Translations under genes and position numbers: made by a program
Part shown: one piece after another, positions 1 through 9,013 of the stretch
How the letters are laid out: every line of letters starts with the position of its first letter
How positions within the stretch are numbered: position 1 is the stretch's first letter
The notes under the pieces: model-generated
The model's database searches: none
Seen by the model: only the letters and a program-made list of their open reading frames with translations
Told to the model about the DNA's origin: nothing
DNA from: Paenibacillus sp.
GTDB taxonomy: Bacteria > Bacillota > Bacilli > Paenibacillales > Paenibacillaceae
Length of the DNA: 64,000 nt
Reading direction: 5' to 3'
NCBI GenBank assembly: GCA_031254035.1
Contig: JAIRVF010000033.1
Span: 124,001-188,000 of the forward strand

Positions 1-1
1 C

Positions 2-922
2 AAAACGTATTCTCCATACTTTGAATTTGGCCGGAACGAATGGGCCATGTCCCGCGGTCTTCCTCCCCTATCCATCTCGGAGGAAGAATTCGAGAAATTG
101 AAGGGATTAAACGAGAAAATTCCGATGGAAGAAGTGACGAAAGTCTATCTCCCGCTGGCTCGGCTTATGCATTTGTATGTCACTACCTTTATGCAGCTGC
201 AGTCTAAAATGAATTCTTTTTTAAACGTGCCTGCCCCCAAGGCCCCCTTTGTCATCGGTATTGCAGGCAGCGTCGCCGTAGGCAAAAGCACAACCGCCAG
301 ACTGCTGCAAACGCTGTTATCACGTTGGCCCGAGCACCCCAAGGTCGACCTTATTACAACCGACGGTTTCTTGTATCCAAACCAAGTACTTGAAGCCAAA
401 GGCATTATGAACAAAAAAGGCTTTCCTGAAAGTTACGACATCAACGAGCTTATGCATTTCATAAGCAGTGTCAAGTCAGGCGAACCCGCCCTGCATGTCC
501 CGGTATACTCCCATATGGTCTATGATGTTCTGAATGATCGGACACAGCTTGTGGATCAACCGGATATTTTGATCGTGGAAGGCATCAACGTTCTTCAGGT
601 CAACACGCGGGAGCCATCGTTTTTCGTAAGTGACTTCTTTGATTTTTCCATTTATATTGATGCGGACGAAGAAGATATCCGGCATTGGTACATTGAGAGG
701 TTTCAAATGCTGCGGGACACGGCCTTTCGGGATCCGCGCTCCTATTTCCACAAATACGCTTCGATCACCAAGGAAGAGGCCATCCAAACGGCAGAGAACA
801 TCTGGCGAAATATTAACGCCAAAAATTTGCAGGAAAATATTATGCCGACCAAAGCACGTGCCAAGCTGATAATTAAAAAAGGCTCCGATCATTTGGTCGA
901 GCAAGTGCTGCTACGTAAGTGA
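2..922 (+). CDS. coaA: Type I pantothenate kinase, 5'-partial
   Basis: CoaA phosphorylates pantothenate with ATP, the first step of coenzyme A synthesis, in the cytoplasm. The P-loop [12 protein letters not shown] is intact and is followed by the family's TTDGFL and KGFPESYD motifs, [14 protein letters not shown], and the C-terminal [14 protein letters not shown] segment. The first internal ATG is at 47, but the frame stays open to the left edge and reads [13 protein letters not shown], which matches the conserved CoaA N-terminus. The true start therefore lies outside the window, and only about 10 to 15 residues are missing compared with the usual length of about 320. The gene ends just before a convergent MMPL remnant. 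Identity is secure; only the start is unseen. Confidence 0.95.
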   Translation, partial: KTYSPYFEFGRNEWAMSRGLPPLSISEEEFEKLKGLNEKIPMEEVTKVYLPLARLMHLYVTTFMQLQSKMNSFLNVPAPKAPFVIGIAGSVAVGKSTTARLLQTLLSRWPEHPKVDLITTDGFLYPNQVLEAKGIMNKKGFPESYDINELMHFISSVKSGEPALHVPVYSHMVYDVLNDRTQLVDQPDILIVEGINVLQVNTREPSFFVSDFFDFSIYIDADEEDIRHWYIERFQMLRDTAFRDPRSYFHKYASITKEEAIQTAENIWRNINAKNLQENIMPTKARAKLIIKKGSDHLVEQVLLRK

Positions 923-950
923 CCATATTTATAAAAGGGCCGACGCTGGT

Positions 951-2327
951 TCAGGAGGGAAAACGGAACCAGCGTGGCATATACCAGTTCAAATGCCCCG
1001 GCAGCTTCATGAGCGATGGAACCAGCAGCAGCCTGATCAATGTGGCATCGATAAAAACAGCGGAAGCGATTCCGACCCCAAGTTGCCTAACCCCCTGCAC
1101 TTCACCGAACGCAAATGGGAGGGTCACTGCTATAAGAATCGCCGCTGCAGAAGTAATTAGCTTCCCCGTCGCAGCCAATCCATGGCGAATCGCATGCTCA
1201 GCACGTCCCGATTCCTCATATGCTTCAGACATCCGCGACAACAAAAACACCCCATAATCCATGCTTACACCAAAAACAAGTCCAAATACAAACACAGGTA
1301 CCATGATGGCGATTTTTCCGGATCTTCACCGATGATCCCCGTCTGAAACACAACGACAAGCACCCCGAAAGAAGCCGCTATACTAAGCATATTCATAACA
1401 AATGCCTTTAAAGGGATCAGGATCGACCGGAAAGCGATAAACAGCACTAAAAGATTGGAGACCGCAATAAATCCAAGCATTTTGGGCAGAGATTTATCTA
1501 TAGCATCCTTGACTTCCTGCGCGGATTTGGTTCCTCCGCCAAGCAGAATGCGGATTCCCCGCGTGGTTTGCCTTTTTTTCGGTATCCCGAAGCCATTGAT
1601 TGACTTCTACGGAGCCTGGCTCGCCCATTACTGTAACACGAAATACTGCTGTATTTTCTAATTTTGGATCTTTCATTACATGATTCTGGCTTATCGTTAA
1701 ATTTTTTACGCTGATTACGGAAATATCACTTTTAATATCTTTGAGCCAAGAAAAAGCTTCTAGCCTCTCATTTGATGAAAATGTACTCCCTGCAGATTGC
1801 ATAACAACCAGAACCTCCGAGGCTCTGTTCATCTGAAAGCGAACCTTTAGGGTCTCATCCGCTTGCCTGGATACAGTACCTTTTGGCAGGGAGCTTGCAT
1901 CCGGTACTGCCGTAGTCATCTTAAACGCCGGCACGAGCAGTACAAAGAGCAGAAGGCTGACCACTGTCAAAGTTCGCAACGGTTTGCGCATGACCATATC
2001 GGTCCACGATAACCACAGCTTATAGCTGCGACTAGGCGATGTATCTTCGCTGTTGTTTTTTGTAGTGAGTGGCGACAACTTTAGAAGTAGTGTGGGCAAT
2101 AAATTAAGGTTAACTGCTGCCGCTATCATGACCACAATGATCGAACATAAGGCCGCACTCCTGAACATCACCATCGGGATAAGGGCCACTGCGATTAATC
2201 CGCACACCACACAAACAGCTGAAAAATAAACCGCTCTACCCGAAGTAAGCATCGTAACGCGAAGTGCGCCCGCCGGACTCCCCATTCTCATTTCCTCCCG
2301 GAAACGGCTGGTGATGATATAGTCCCC
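951..2327 (-). pseudogene. MMPL/RND-family lipid transporter, truncated and frameshifted
   Basis: This is the second half of an MMPL-type membrane transporter. Recognisable pieces in order are DYIITSRFREE (the end of the first TM cluster), a TM bundle, an extracytoplasmic domain with TVSRQADETLK, and the C-terminal TM bundle with FGVSMDYGVFLLSRM. About 225 N-terminal residues are absent: the reading frame begins directly after the TAA of the upstream oxidoreductase, in the same frame, with no start codon or ribosome site. There are two further breaks, one at a run of seven A on the coding strand (near 1571-1577) and one at a run of five A (near 1316-1320). Each is healed by shifting one base. 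MMPL proteins commonly export lipids made by neighbouring genes, so this was probably the exporter of the upstream PKS operon. Confidence 0.85.
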
Positions 2328-3476
2328 TTATGGCATCGGAGTTTTCCCATTTAATCGGGTTGCCTGTACCATACATCTGGCCAGCTGTGGAAACAACCGG
2401 GTTCCGGCTGTCCATAACCGGGGTACAACCGGCATATTGCCAAGTGTCTGCAAAAGATGTCCCCACCTCAAAATGGCAGCGTACTCCTGATGCATATCAG
2501 AACAGTAGTCCTTCTTCCAGGCATCCATCGTTATGGCACCGCGCAGAAAGCGGTCACCATAAATGGCGCATCTGCTTGCCGAACGAAGCGCGGCCGACAT
2601 GCCATCGCCAAAAAGTGGAGGGATCATCGCACATGCATCACCAACCTGGGGAATGATGCTCCAGGCGTTACATTTGGCAGATAAGTAAACCGGCGCGGTT
2701 GATACTTGAGTCTCAGGCAGCGGACTTCCTCCGGTCAGCCTATCGTACAACAGCCTGTTTTCCGATGCAGCGGATACTAATAGATCCGACACAGAGCTGC
2801 CCTTCCCCCGCGCCCAGTCCAAAGGCAACAACGCCGCGACGTTTGCCAGACCATTCTCCACATGTGAAATTCCAACATAACCGCCGCGAATAAAATATAG
2901 TTCAACGGACTGCTCTAGATGCATACCGCTGAAATGGGCTTTCAATCCGATATAAGCCCGCCTACCTTTTCCGTTCACAACCGGTGTTTTGGCAAGAAGA
3001 CCCGCACGGGGATGGGCCCCCCATGCCGCATAGACGGTACGCGAATGCAGCACTTCGGAGGCGCCGCCGCTCCGGGTCCCGATACGGAAACCTCCAGGCT
3101 CGGAGACAATACTGGATACCGATCTTCCGGTTTGGACGTACACGCCGGCATCTTCCGCGGCTTTAAGCATAGCGGCATCCATGGCATATCTGCTCAGCCC
3201 CCATGCGGGTTCGTCGAGCTTGGCCTCGACAAGACCGCCATGTCTGAAAACGATGCGCGTATTCACGATCCGTCCTGGATTTAATGCCTCAAGCCGTTCA
3301 TAAACACCAAGCTCCTTAAACATGCCTTGAGTCTCTGGCGAAAGAAACTCGCCGCAAGCTTTATGCCGCGGAAAACTCTGCCGGTCCAGCAATAAGGTCT
3401 TCCATCCGAGGTGTGCGAGGCGGATTGCCAAACTACTCCCGGCCAGGCCTCCCCCAATCACCACTGCGTCAGGCAT
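2328..3476 (-). CDS. FAD-dependent oxidoreductase (geranylgeranyl-reductase/monooxygenase type)
   Basis: A 382-residue flavoprotein. The N-terminus holds the Rossmann FAD motif VIGGGLAGSSLAIRLA, followed by LLDRQSFPRHKACGEFLSPE, the DR/CGE signature of the geranylgeranyl reductase and aromatic hydroxylase superfamily. The late motif GDACAMIPPLFGDGMSAAL is the GD box that binds the FAD ribityl chain. A GAGGAGGGG site precedes the ATG. It is third in an operon behind a type III PKS and a methyltransferase. By analogy with SrsC of Streptomyces griseus, it could hydroxylate an alkylresorcinol ring to give a quinone; this role is inferred from gene order. The stop codon abuts the remnant of an MMPL exporter. 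Confidence 0.8.
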   Translation of the reverse strand: MPDAVVIGGGLAGSSLAIRLAHLGWKTLLLDRQSFPRHKACGEFLSPETQGMFKELGVYERLEALNPGRIVNTRIVFRHGGLVEAKLDEPAWGLSRYAMDAAMLKAAEDAGVYVQTGRSVSSIVSEPGGFRIGTRSGGASEVLHSRTVYAAWGAHPRAGLLAKTPVVNGKGRRAYIGLKAHFSGMHLEQSVELYFIRGGYVGISHVENGLANVAALLPLDWARGKGSSVSDLLVSAASENRLLYDRLTGGSPLPETQVSTAPVYLSAKCNAWSIIPQVGDACAMIPPLFGDGMSAALRSASRCAIYGDRFLRGAITMDAWKKDYCSDMHQEYAAILRWGHLLQTLGNMPVVPRLWTAGTRLFPQLARCMVQATRLNGKTPMP

Positions 3477-3518
3477 CCGTTCCCCTCCTCTTTGAAATCA
3501 TATGTCTTTGCAACCCTA

Positions 3519-4241
3519 TTACTTGGATATTACAACGCTGTATCGGAACAAGGGCTTCCACGTATATTTCAATACATAGTTTCCGCAGTGTCCAAGCTCG
3601 AGGCCAAGTCTCTTCCAATCCTGTGACCGAAATCCTTTAGCAACGGAAAGCGGCCCGTCATGGCGGATATATCGGTTCGTAGAAATCAACCGGGTGGTAA
3701 GCCAGACCGCTGACCAGGAGATCCAGTGTCTGTGAATATCGCTGACGACAACGCCTAGTCTAGAAGAACGCAGCATATGGCCGGTTACTTCCGGCAGTTC
3801 CTCATCTGCAAAATGATGCAGAAACTGTGAAGATATTAAAATATCGGCTGCATCCTCCCCAATCTCAAACACATTGGTCCGAATTGCCTCCACCCTAGGC
3901 TCATCCTTAAAAATCTTCCGCGCCTCCCTGCACGCTTCTTCAGTCATGTCCACCAAAGTGATGCGGAGCCCGATTCCGTTCCGATCTGCCCAGCGGACAA
4001 TTTGGCGGTTGATTTCCCCGGAGCCTGCCCCGATATCCATGATATGAAGCTGTGGGGCGCGGCCCGAGCGAATCCATAGTTCTTTTATGCCGTACAAAAT
4101 AGGACCGGATGCACCGAATATCCTGTTTAATCTGCGTAGATGCCGCAGGGCTTCAGATAGCTCTTCACCACCGGAGCTGAAATCGTCCATATATTCAGAT
4201 TTTACCGAGCGATGGCTCAGCCCGCTAAACATACGCTGCAT
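3519..4241 (-). CDS. Class I SAM-dependent methyltransferase
   Basis: About 240 residues with the SAM-binding motif I MDIGAGSGEINRQI, an acidic LVDMTEEA at the end of strand 2, and ILISSQFLHHFADEELP as the post-motif region. The longest frame starts at 4280 but has no ribosome site there. The ATG at 4241 (or 4232) follows AGGAAAAG and gives the usual N-terminus MQRMFSGLSHRS..YMDD, so 4241 is preferred. Its 5' end overlaps the PKS gene by 17 bases, implying translational coupling. The likely role is O-methylation of the polyketide product of the upstream gene (inferred from operon order; srsAB is the precedent, although SrsB belongs to another methyltransferase family). Confidence 0.75.
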   Translation of the reverse strand: MQRMFSGLSHRSVKSEYMDDFSSGGEELSEALRHLRRLNRIFGASGPILYGIKELWIRSGRAPQLHIMDIGAGSGEINRQIVRWADRNGIGLRITLVDMTEEACREARKIFKDEPRVEAIRTNVFEIGEDAADILISSQFLHHFADEELPEVTGHMLRSSRLGVVVSDIHRHWISWSAVWLTTRLISTNRYIRHDGPLSVAKGFRSQDWKRLGLELGHCGNYVLKYTWKPLFRYSVVISK

Positions 4242-5388
4242 CTTTTCCTGAACCCTTGAGGTTTTCTGTATTTGATACATAAGAAAAAGTGAGCAACTCT
4301 GCCGTCAGACCTGGACCAAAAGCAACCGCAATCCCGTCGTCCTGTTCTTTGCCTTGCTGTATGAGGCTCTCTCTCATCTGTTTCAGCACGAATAAAATCG
4401 TTGCTGATGACAGGTTTCCGTAATGCTGCAGGATGCTTCGGCTAAAGGAAACTTGGAAATCATCCAAAGCAAACATCTCCTGTACGGCGTCGACGATTCC
4501 TCTCCCCCCCGGATGTATGGCCCAAAGGGCCGGTAAAGATTGGCCATCCAGCAAGAGCTGGGCTTCTTCCCGCAGAAAGGTTCTAAGCAACTTCGGAATG
4601 GCCGGAGACAAATACAGATCAAAACCGTGGTCGCCGACCCTCCATGTCATTTCAGACTCTGAACTCGGGATGAGTACGGACTGCCCTTTTCCCAATCGGA
4701 ATGTATGCTCATGGCCGTTTGATACGTCACAGACAACGCAGGCCGATGCTCCGTCACCAAAGAAAGAAGCACCAAAAAGCGCTTCGCGCGATGCTGGCGG
4801 CTGGAAGTGAATGGTACACAGCTCAACACAGACGATGAGGACGGAATGGGCAGCATCGCTTTCAACAATGTTTTTGGCCATCTGCACTGCCTTCAGCCCC
4901 GCACTGCAGCCTTGAAATGTGAGCGGAATGCGGTTAATCCGTGGTGGCAATCCCAACCTTTGGGTTAAAACGGAATCCAAACCCGGAAGGAACTGCCCTG
5001 TGCAGCTAACGGTAATAAGATGCGTGACGCTATCAGAATCTAGACGGGCATCAGCGAGTGCCTCCCTTGCCGCTTGCATCGCAAGAGGGATGGACTCCCT
5101 CCGGTAAATTTCCATTCGCTCCGAAGTAGACGGAACCGCCGAATCCCCTTCCTTACTGGGCAAATAACGGCACGAGCCTGCCTCCGCCAAAAAATCAGGC
5201 TCACAGGTATAACGCGTGTCCACACCACATTGCCTGAAGATTCTTCTAGCCCAGCGCATGACATCCGAATCCTTTTTGCAGGATTCTTCAATCCTTTGAA
5301 AGACTTCATTCTGCTCCAGCCTGTTCGGCGGGATGCTTGTACCGATTCCGGTAATTCCCGCTCTCCCCGCAAACGTGGGATTCATCAT
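4225..5388 (-). CDS. Type III polyketide synthase (chalcone/stilbene synthase family)
   Basis: A homodimeric ketosynthase that extends a starter acyl-CoA with malonyl-CoA and cyclises the chain. All three catalytic residues are visible: Cys in FQGCSAGLKA, His in WAIHPGGRG, and Asn in GNLSSATILF. Length, about 387 residues, is normal. A GTG at 5406 opens the longest frame, but GAGGTGG lies nine bases before the ATGATG at 5388, so translation should begin there. First gene of a three-enzyme operon (PKS, methyltransferase, FAD oxidoreductase) followed by a broken MMPL exporter. In Bacillota, related enzymes (BpsA type) make alkylpyrones or alkylresorcinols from long acyl-CoAs; the exact product cannot be read from the sequence. 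Confidence 0.88.
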   Translation of the reverse strand: MMNPTFAGRAGITGIGTSIPPNRLEQNEVFQRIEESCKKDSDVMRWARRIFRQCGVDTRYTCEPDFLAEAGSCRYLPSKEGDSAVPSTSERMEIYRRESIPLAMQAAREALADARLDSDSVTHLITVSCTGQFLPGLDSVLTQRLGLPPRINRIPLTFQGCSAGLKAVQMAKNIVESDAAHSVLIVCVELCTIHFQPPASREALFGASFFGDGASACVVCDVSNGHEHTFRLGKGQSVLIPSSESEMTWRVGDHGFDLYLSPAIPKLLRTFLREEAQLLLDGQSLPALWAIHPGGRGIVDAVQEMFALDDFQVSFSRSILQHYGNLSSATILFVLKQMRESLIQQGKEQDDGIAVAFGPGLTAELLTFSYVSNTENLKGSGKDAAYV

Positions 5389-5648
5389 TCGTTTATGCCA
5401 CCTCACTTTCCTGTTTATAGCCCATATTTAAAACCGGACGAAATACAATATAAAGATGTTATCGTGAGACAAGTCTATTCCTAAGGAACCGCAAATATGC
5501 AAGAATATAGCAAACACGTATCCGGTTATAGGAACCCCGGGCCGTTCCCTGTTTCACTACAGGGTTTTCAAGTAACTTTACTGCGTAGGTGCCAGTTGGA
5601 GGTTCCAGTCACCTCCTAGTTAATCGCCATGCGTAGCGCACACAAGAA

Positions 5649-5682
5649 GGACCTTGCCAGAGGGCGAGGTCCTCATATTTTT
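5649..5682 (+). terminator. Intrinsic terminator-like hairpin
   Basis: Ten-base stem GGACCTTGCC / GGCGAGGTCC with a four-base loop, followed by TCATATTTTT. It reads as a plus-strand terminator. No plus-strand gene is visible upstream, so it may end a small RNA. Confidence 0.55.
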
Positions 5683-5725
5683 AAACTCAATTCGCATTCA
5701 AACGAAAAAATCACGCTGCCCAAGT

Positions 5726-5772
5726 AAAAAAACCGCTCTTTCAGTAGATGTTCTACTAATAGAGCGGCTTTT
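5726..5772. terminator. Bidirectional intrinsic terminator
   Basis: Near-symmetric hairpin (AAACCGCTCT ... AGAGCGGCTTTT, with an inner AGTAGA/TCTACT stem) flanked by A and T runs. On the minus strand it ends transcripts from the SEDS operon and the gene fragment behind it. Confidence 0.75.
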
Positions 5773-5812
5773 GTCTGCCTGGCTTCAGTTTTGCCTTGCC
5801 AAGGGGAATATT

Positions 5813-6028
5813 TTATTTTCTAATACCTATAACTGTAATAAGTACTGTACCCTTCCCTGTCTGGTCGAAATCAAAGCTCATTTTCGCCAATTGCGCTGGA
5901 TTAAAAGCAGGGTTGGACTTTTGGAAATCACTTAATGAAAATCCGTAATTCTGGAAAACCGGTTCCTTTGTCGTCCCACCCAACATATCAAATGGCGCCT
6001 TGATTACTCTGCCATCAATCATTGGCAA
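5813..6028 (-). pseudogene. C-terminal remnant of a secreted or carbohydrate-binding-type protein
   Basis: A 71-codon frame with no ribosome site, lying 20 bases after the SEDS gene and ending just before a terminator. Its text, for example FSLSDFQKSNPAFNPAQLAKMSFDFDQ then GTVLITVIGI, resembles the last two strands of the beta-sandwich that closes many secreted carbohydrate-active proteins (a phrase such as 'F.FD.T..G.V.IDDIG' is typical). The N-terminal bulk is missing. It is probably a gene fragment left by a deletion; its function cannot be assigned. Confidence 0.4.
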
Positions 6029-6047
6029 TAGTTTCCCAATGTGGTAT

Positions 6048-7202
6048 TTAATTTACGCTAACTTTTTCGTCTCTGACTTCATTTAAAATAACTTCATCCC
6101 TATGAGCGTTAACACTCAATACCAAACCAATGGCAATCATATTGGTAAGCAACGAACTTCCTCCGTAACTTATGAACGGCAAAGAAATACCCGTCAAAGG
6201 CAAAATACCTATATGCATTCCGATATTCACAGAAACTTGAAAGATAACCATGCCGATAAACCCAATAACAAGATATGATCCGGCACGAACTTTGCTTTCC
6301 ATGGCGATATGAACCATACGGTATACTAGCAGCAAAAAAAACAGCAACAGCACGGACGATCCTAAAAATCCAAATTCCTCGCCGATAACTACAAAAATTG
6401 AATCAGAATACACATAAGGTATAAATCCTCTTTGTATATAGGATCCGTCGCCTCCGCTTAATCCACCTGTGCCGATCGCCTTCATTGCGTTTTTAACATG
6501 CCATGACTTATCAGGATCACGAGTAGGGTCCAAATAAGTTTCAATCCTTGACATTTGATGCGGTTTCACGATCTTCGATAACAAGTCGTAATTGGCATAG
6601 TAGAGCCATAAAACGGTACTAATGATCAATATTACAGCAACTATGAACATAATCATATACGATGACCGGATATTACCGATCCACAGCATGCTCAGCAAGA
6701 TACCCACAAAAACGAGAGCAGTGCCTAAATCCGGCTGGCCCATGATTAAAATGAATGGAGGTAAGAAAACCAAGAAAATCGGCAATAAATCCTGGACGAA
6801 ACGCAACTTTCGCCCCTCCCGTTTACCTAATAAATGGGCTATGAGCAAAACGGTGAATATTTTAGCCAATTCGGAAGGCTGGAGCTGAAAAGGCCCTATA
6901 CTCAGCCAACGGGCTGCCCCATTAATATTCTCTCCGGCAAACTTGACCACAACGAGCATCGCAATACCGATTCCATAGAAAAGGTAGGACAACTTGCCAA
7001 GTAGAATTCTATAATCGAAAATTGTGAGACCCAGCGTCGGAATACAAAATGCGATGAAAAGATATATATTACTCTTATAAAGCCCTTCCAGACGCGTGCC
7101 GTCCGTAGCCCTATAAATCGCAATAGTACCAATAGAAACAAGGCACAGCACAATAAACAGCGTAGACTTATCCAATTTTGAAATGAGACGGATATTAAAC
7201 AT
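6048..7202 (-). CDS. SEDS-family peptidoglycan glycosyltransferase (RodA/FtsW-like)
   Basis: A polytopic membrane protein of 384 residues in the shape/elongation/division family, which polymerises lipid II into glycan strands together with a class B PBP. Visible family motifs are INGAARWLSIGPFQLQPSE, MGQPDLGTALVF, the extracytoplasmic SDSIFVVIGEEFGF segment with the catalytic-type Asp, and LPLTGISLPFISYGGSSL near the C-terminus. The longest frame starts at 7367, but the N-terminus before 7202 is not family-like. AGAGGT lies nine bases before the ATG at 7202, so that start is used. It lies 13 bases behind a second SEDS gene, in an operon with a two-component system. The region before SDSIFVV (FIPYVYSD) differs from the usual E.HTDFIFA, suggesting a specialised paralogue rather than the main RodA. 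Confidence 0.85.
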   Translation of the reverse strand: MFNIRLISKLDKSTLFIVLCLVSIGTIAIYRATDGTRLEGLYKSNIYLFIAFCIPTLGLTIFDYRILLGKLSYLFYGIGIAMLVVVKFAGENINGAARWLSIGPFQLQPSELAKIFTVLLIAHLLGKREGRKLRFVQDLLPIFLVFLPPFILIMGQPDLGTALVFVGILLSMLWIGNIRSSYMIMFIVAVILIISTVLWLYYANYDLLSKIVKPHQMSRIETYLDPTRDPDKSWHVKNAMKAIGTGGLSGGDGSYIQRGFIPYVYSDSIFVVIGEEFGFLGSSVLLLFFLLLVYRMVHIAMESKVRAGSYLVIGFIGMVIFQVSVNIGMHIGILPLTGISLPFISYGGSSLLTNMIAIGLVLSVNAHRDEVILNEVRDEKVSVN

Positions 7203-7215
7203 AGGATGATAACCT

Positions 7216-8358
7216 CTATTTTGTTGAATTTCTGCGGTTTTCTTGACGCCTTTTATAGTTATTCCGTGAAATATTAAGCAAAATCCCAGTGCTCGCAAGG
7301 CATAAAATGAGCGACGATCCCCCATAACTGATAAAGGGAAGCGGTACGCCCGTAATGGGCAGTCCACCGACTGCAGCTCCGATATTAAGCAAAATTTGAA
7401 TAAATATCATCATAACGATACCCATTCCGAGCATTAAAGCGTATGGATCATTACTCCTTATGGCCGCAATCATTCCCCGCCAAATAAAAAGGAAAAACAC
7501 CAATATGAGCAATGATGTGCCAACAAACCCCAGTTCCTCACCTATAACGGCAAAAATAAAATCGGTATGGGCTTCCGGCAGATAAAACAGCTTCTGAACG
7601 CTCTGACCGATCCCGGTTCCGGAAAGCCCTCCATGCTTAAATGCATCGAGCGACTGAAGAAGTTGATATCCAGCCCCTTTCGGATCATCGAGTGGATTGA
7701 GAAAAGAGGTCATCCGCTCGAAACGGTAACTTTTGCTGAACGCCAAATACACAAAAACAGGAATGGTTGCCAAACTGATAAAGAACAGGTGACGTAAATC
7801 TACATCGCCGACTAACAGGATCGTTACAGTAATGCCGGACAAGATTAATACCGTACCGAAATCCGGCTGTTTCAGGATAAGGAGCAGAAAGAAACCGATC
7901 ACGACCATGACAGGGAGCAAGCCTTTGCGGAAATTTCGAATTTGATCCCCTTTTCGGCTTATCATCGTCGATAAATATACAATGACGGTCAGCTTGGTAA
8001 ATTCGGATGGCTGGAGAGCAAATCCGCCCAAAGTAAACCATCTTCTCGCACCATTGATGTTCCCGCTTCGAATTAATACGAAAGCAAGAGTGAACATTGA
8101 AAACAGCAGCAGAAATGGCGAAGCCTTCTTCCAACTTGAAATAGGAACAGCCATAAATATAAACATCAGAAAAAATCCAATAAGCGCGTATACAGCTTGT
8201 TTCACGACATATTGCCACGTATTATTATACTTTGCGAGCGCTATCGGATAACTTGCACTAAAAATCATAATCAAACCAAAACCAACAAGGAAAAAGGTCA
8301 AAAAAAGAAGTAAAAAGTCCGGGCGGCCTTTTGTTTTACTGTTCAATTCATGGGACAC
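7216..8358 (-). CDS. SEDS-family peptidoglycan glycosyltransferase (FtsW/SpoVE-like)
   Basis: A 380-residue protein with about ten membrane segments. Motifs seen are NGARRWFTLGGFALQPSEFTK, ILKQPDFGTVL, LPEAHTDFIFAVIGEELGF (containing the Asp needed for glycosyltransferase activity in FtsW/RodA), and GLPITGVPLPFISYGGSSL. It reads as a typical FtsW/SpoVE/RodA-group enzyme of the cytoplasmic membrane. It precedes a second SEDS gene by 13 bases and follows a lipoprotein gene by 32 bases. No class B PBP gene lies nearby, so the partner must be elsewhere. Probably controlled by the adjacent response regulator (inferred from operon position). Confidence 0.9.
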   Translation of the reverse strand: MSHELNSKTKGRPDFLLLFLTFFLVGFGLIMIFSASYPIALAKYNNTWQYVVKQAVYALIGFFLMFIFMAVPISSWKKASPFLLLFSMFTLAFVLIRSGNINGARRWFTLGGFALQPSEFTKLTVIVYLSTMISRKGDQIRNFRKGLLPVMVVIGFFLLLILKQPDFGTVLILSGITVTILLVGDVDLRHLFFISLATIPVFVYLAFSKSYRFERMTSFLNPLDDPKGAGYQLLQSLDAFKHGGLSGTGIGQSVQKLFYLPEAHTDFIFAVIGEELGFVGTSLLILVFFLFIWRGMIAAIRSNDPYALMLGMGIVMMIFIQILLNIGAAVGGLPITGVPLPFISYGGSSLILCLASTGILLNISRNNYKRRQENRRNSTK

Positions 8359-8390
8359 CTCCCGGTTACGTCTACTTTATGAAGGAATGA

Positions 8391-8933
8391 TTATTCTAGT
8401 TCCAACTTGCCTTGATACACCTTCTTGGATAACAGTTCTAACTTGTCTTCCCGCCAGCCGTATATATCAAGCCCGTTTCCGGCATATCCCAATGACCAGC
8501 CTAGCGCAAGCTCCGGGCGGCCATCATGATTGATATCCCATATTCCGGCATAGTCCAGCCCGTATCCAAAGCCGTCAACTTCCGAAATCTTTCGCCATTC
8601 CTTTTGATGCTGCCTGAACAGCGCCGCTTTTAACGTTCTACCTGTCTTATTCTTCTCTTCATACACAACGACAGCTTCATTGACCCCGTCTCCGTCAAGA
8701 TCGCCGAATGAGATGTCATTCCCCTTTTTTTCTTGCATTGGCGAGAGGATTTGGGCATTATCCGGCAATAACTTCTTCAGGTCATGGCTGATGTTGTTGT
8801 TTTGAAGGCTTGTTTTCGGTATGGGTGGTTCAATCAAATCTACTGGGGTTGTGGGAAATCCGCATCCTCCAAGCAGTAATATCGTTGTCGACAGAATTGT
8901 GAAGCCAATGAACTTCCTCGGCAATCTACTCAC
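8391..8933 (-). CDS. Putative lipoprotein with FG-GAP/VCBS-like repeats
   Basis: 180 residues. The N-terminus has a signal peptide ending in the lipobox LLGGC, so it should be anchored to the outer face of the membrane. The mature part contains two Asp-rich calcium-loop-like motifs, FGDLDGDGVNEAVVVY and WDINHDGRPELALGW, typical of FG-GAP/VCBS beta-propeller blades; two or three blades are too few for a full propeller. It lies between the sensor kinase and two SEDS genes on the same strand. It might sense or scaffold envelope synthesis, but nothing in the sequence proves this. Confidence 0.65.
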   Translation of the reverse strand: MSRLPRKFIGFTILSTTILLLGGCGFPTTPVDLIEPPIPKTSLQNNNISHDLKKLLPDNAQILSPMQEKKGNDISFGDLDGDGVNEAVVVYEEKNKTGRTLKAALFRQHQKEWRKISEVDGFGYGLDYAGIWDINHDGRPELALGWSLGYAGNGLDIYGWREDKLELLSKKVYQGKLELE

Positions 8934-9013
8934 CTACTTCCCGCTTTCAAGCTTATTTACTATATTATCTTTGAGTACACGTAAAGTGGTTATGAAATAG
9001 TTAAATTTTATTT

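Larger units (their letters stand above)
5389..5812. other. Intergenic region with two hairpins, no supported gene
   Basis: Just over 400 bases between the PKS operon and the SEDS operon. It holds the PKS 5' region and two strong hairpins, listed separately. Between them lies a stretch with many short complementary segments (near 5535-5635), including GGAGGTTCC and CACCTCC, that could fold into a structured RNA. I could not match it to a riboswitch class. The plus-strand frame just before 5728 (ending NEKITLPK) could be the tail of a small membrane toxin, but no complete ORF is present. Confidence 0.5.

Noticed and set aside
1..46. ATG at 47 as the true start of coaA
   Set aside because: The frame upstream to base 2 reads conserved CoaA N-terminal sequence, so the gene starts outside the window.
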